From NCBI GenBank assembly GCA_903960645.1, contig CAJCBN010000383.1, positions 1 through 5,610 of the forward strand: a stretch of DNA of 5,610 nucleotides, read 5' to 3'. Shown here piece by piece: positions 5,285 through 5,610 of this stretch (the first letter of the stretch is position 1; each line of letters opens with the position of its first letter). The translations under genes and the position numbers were made by a program. Under the pieces are notes generated by a model. That model was given only the letters and a program-made list of their open reading frames with translations. It did not search any database and had not been told where the DNA came from. This DNA is from an uncultured Actinomycetes bacterium. Its GTDB lineage: Bacteria; Actinomycetota; Thermoleophilia; Gaiellales; F1-60-MAGs149.

Positions 5285-5610
5285 GTGGACCTTCCCGACG
5301 CGTTGCGGATCGCCATCTCGAACCCGCTGGGTGCGAGTTGGCAGCTCGACTTGACGAGCGCGGCGATCGCGGCGGACCCCGACGCGTGGACAGACAATCC
5401 GACCGATGATCCGGAGCCGGTGATCGGGCCGATGCTCGCCATGGGGTCGCTGATCGGACCGGTGTTGCGGTACCGGGAGTGGGATGAGAGCGGGCTGGTG
5501 GACGTCGCGATTTACCAGCCGGACAGTGACGTCTGGCGCCGGTTTGACGAGGCGCTCCGGCGTCTTCGCGTCTGGGACTGGACGGCATCGCCAACGGCCG
5601 CTGCGTTCGA
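5285..5610 (+). CDS. Hypothetical protein (partial, 3' end outside window)
   Basis: A GTG at 5285 opens 108 codons that run to the window edge with strong G/C third positions. AAAGG (5273-5277), a good Shine-Dalgarno match, stands 7 bases before it. The predicted product is acidic and rich in Trp (W19, W35, W66, W84, W97, W99). It has a Asp/Pro-rich stretch (D31 to P45), a short hydrophobic stretch with two similar IGP segments (V46-L61), and a C-terminal helix-like part with FDEALRRL (87-94). No signal peptide, membrane helix or known motif is recognised. The frame stays open far upstream, and an in-frame GTG at 5264 is an alternative start, so the N-terminus is uncertain. Orientation is away from selC and the same as the RAYT gene. 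Confidence 0.55.
   Translation, partial: MDLPDALRIAISNPLGASWQLDLTSAAIAADPDAWTDNPTDDPEPVIGPMLAMGSLIGPVLRYREWDESGLVDVAIYQPDSDVWRRFDEALRRLRVWDWTASPTAAAF

Noticed and set aside
4839..5594. A 251-codon minus-strand open frame covering the right part of the window.
   Set aside because: It overlaps selC, the REP-like palindrome and the RAYT 3' end, and its composition is Arg/Ser/Pro-rich, typical of a GC-rich shadow frame.

Overview
The window is high-GC bacterial DNA with strong G/C preference at third codon positions and mostly TGA stops. Two genes appear to start without a leader, directly at a sigma-70-type promoter. This suits a high-GC actinobacterium; a Thermoleophilia-like lineage is possible, but nothing here proves it.

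Left part, all on the minus strand (read from high to low coordinates): an aldehyde dehydrogenase of the PuuC type (2553-4058) is followed 7 bases after its stop by a very strong palindromic hairpin (2507-2546). Next come two tandem, diverged paralogues of an unrecognised secreted protein (1604-2473 and 392-1402). Each has a signal peptide, four cysteines in the same order and a cysteine as its very last residue. Each also has its own promoter, placed so that transcription should begin at the A of the ATG. The last gene is the 5' part of an M14 zinc carboxypeptidase resembling MpaA (341 to beyond base 1).

Right part: divergent from the dehydrogenase is a gene for a REP-associated tyrosine transposase (RAYT, Y1/HUH type, 4321-5034, plus strand). 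Its stop codon directly abuts the 3' end of a selenocysteine tRNA gene (selC, 5035-5127, minus strand). The tRNA assignment rests on the UCA anticodon, 8-bp acceptor stem and 8-bp variable arm. Two related long palindromes (4145-4178 and 5170-5205) bracket the RAYT-selC block at nearly equal distances from the RAYT gene. They share a 14-bp core and GACA/TGTC shoulders but have different, internally complementary outer arms. This is the layout expected of a REPtron, a RAYT with its cognate palindromes, and it is the most interesting object in the window. An open plus-strand frame after the second palindrome (5285 to beyond 5610) is probably the start of an unrecognised protein.

There is no evidence of one pathway joining these genes. 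The left side looks like separate transcription units of metabolic and secreted or cell-wall genes. The right side is a small accessory module next to selC, which implies that the organism makes selenoproteins.
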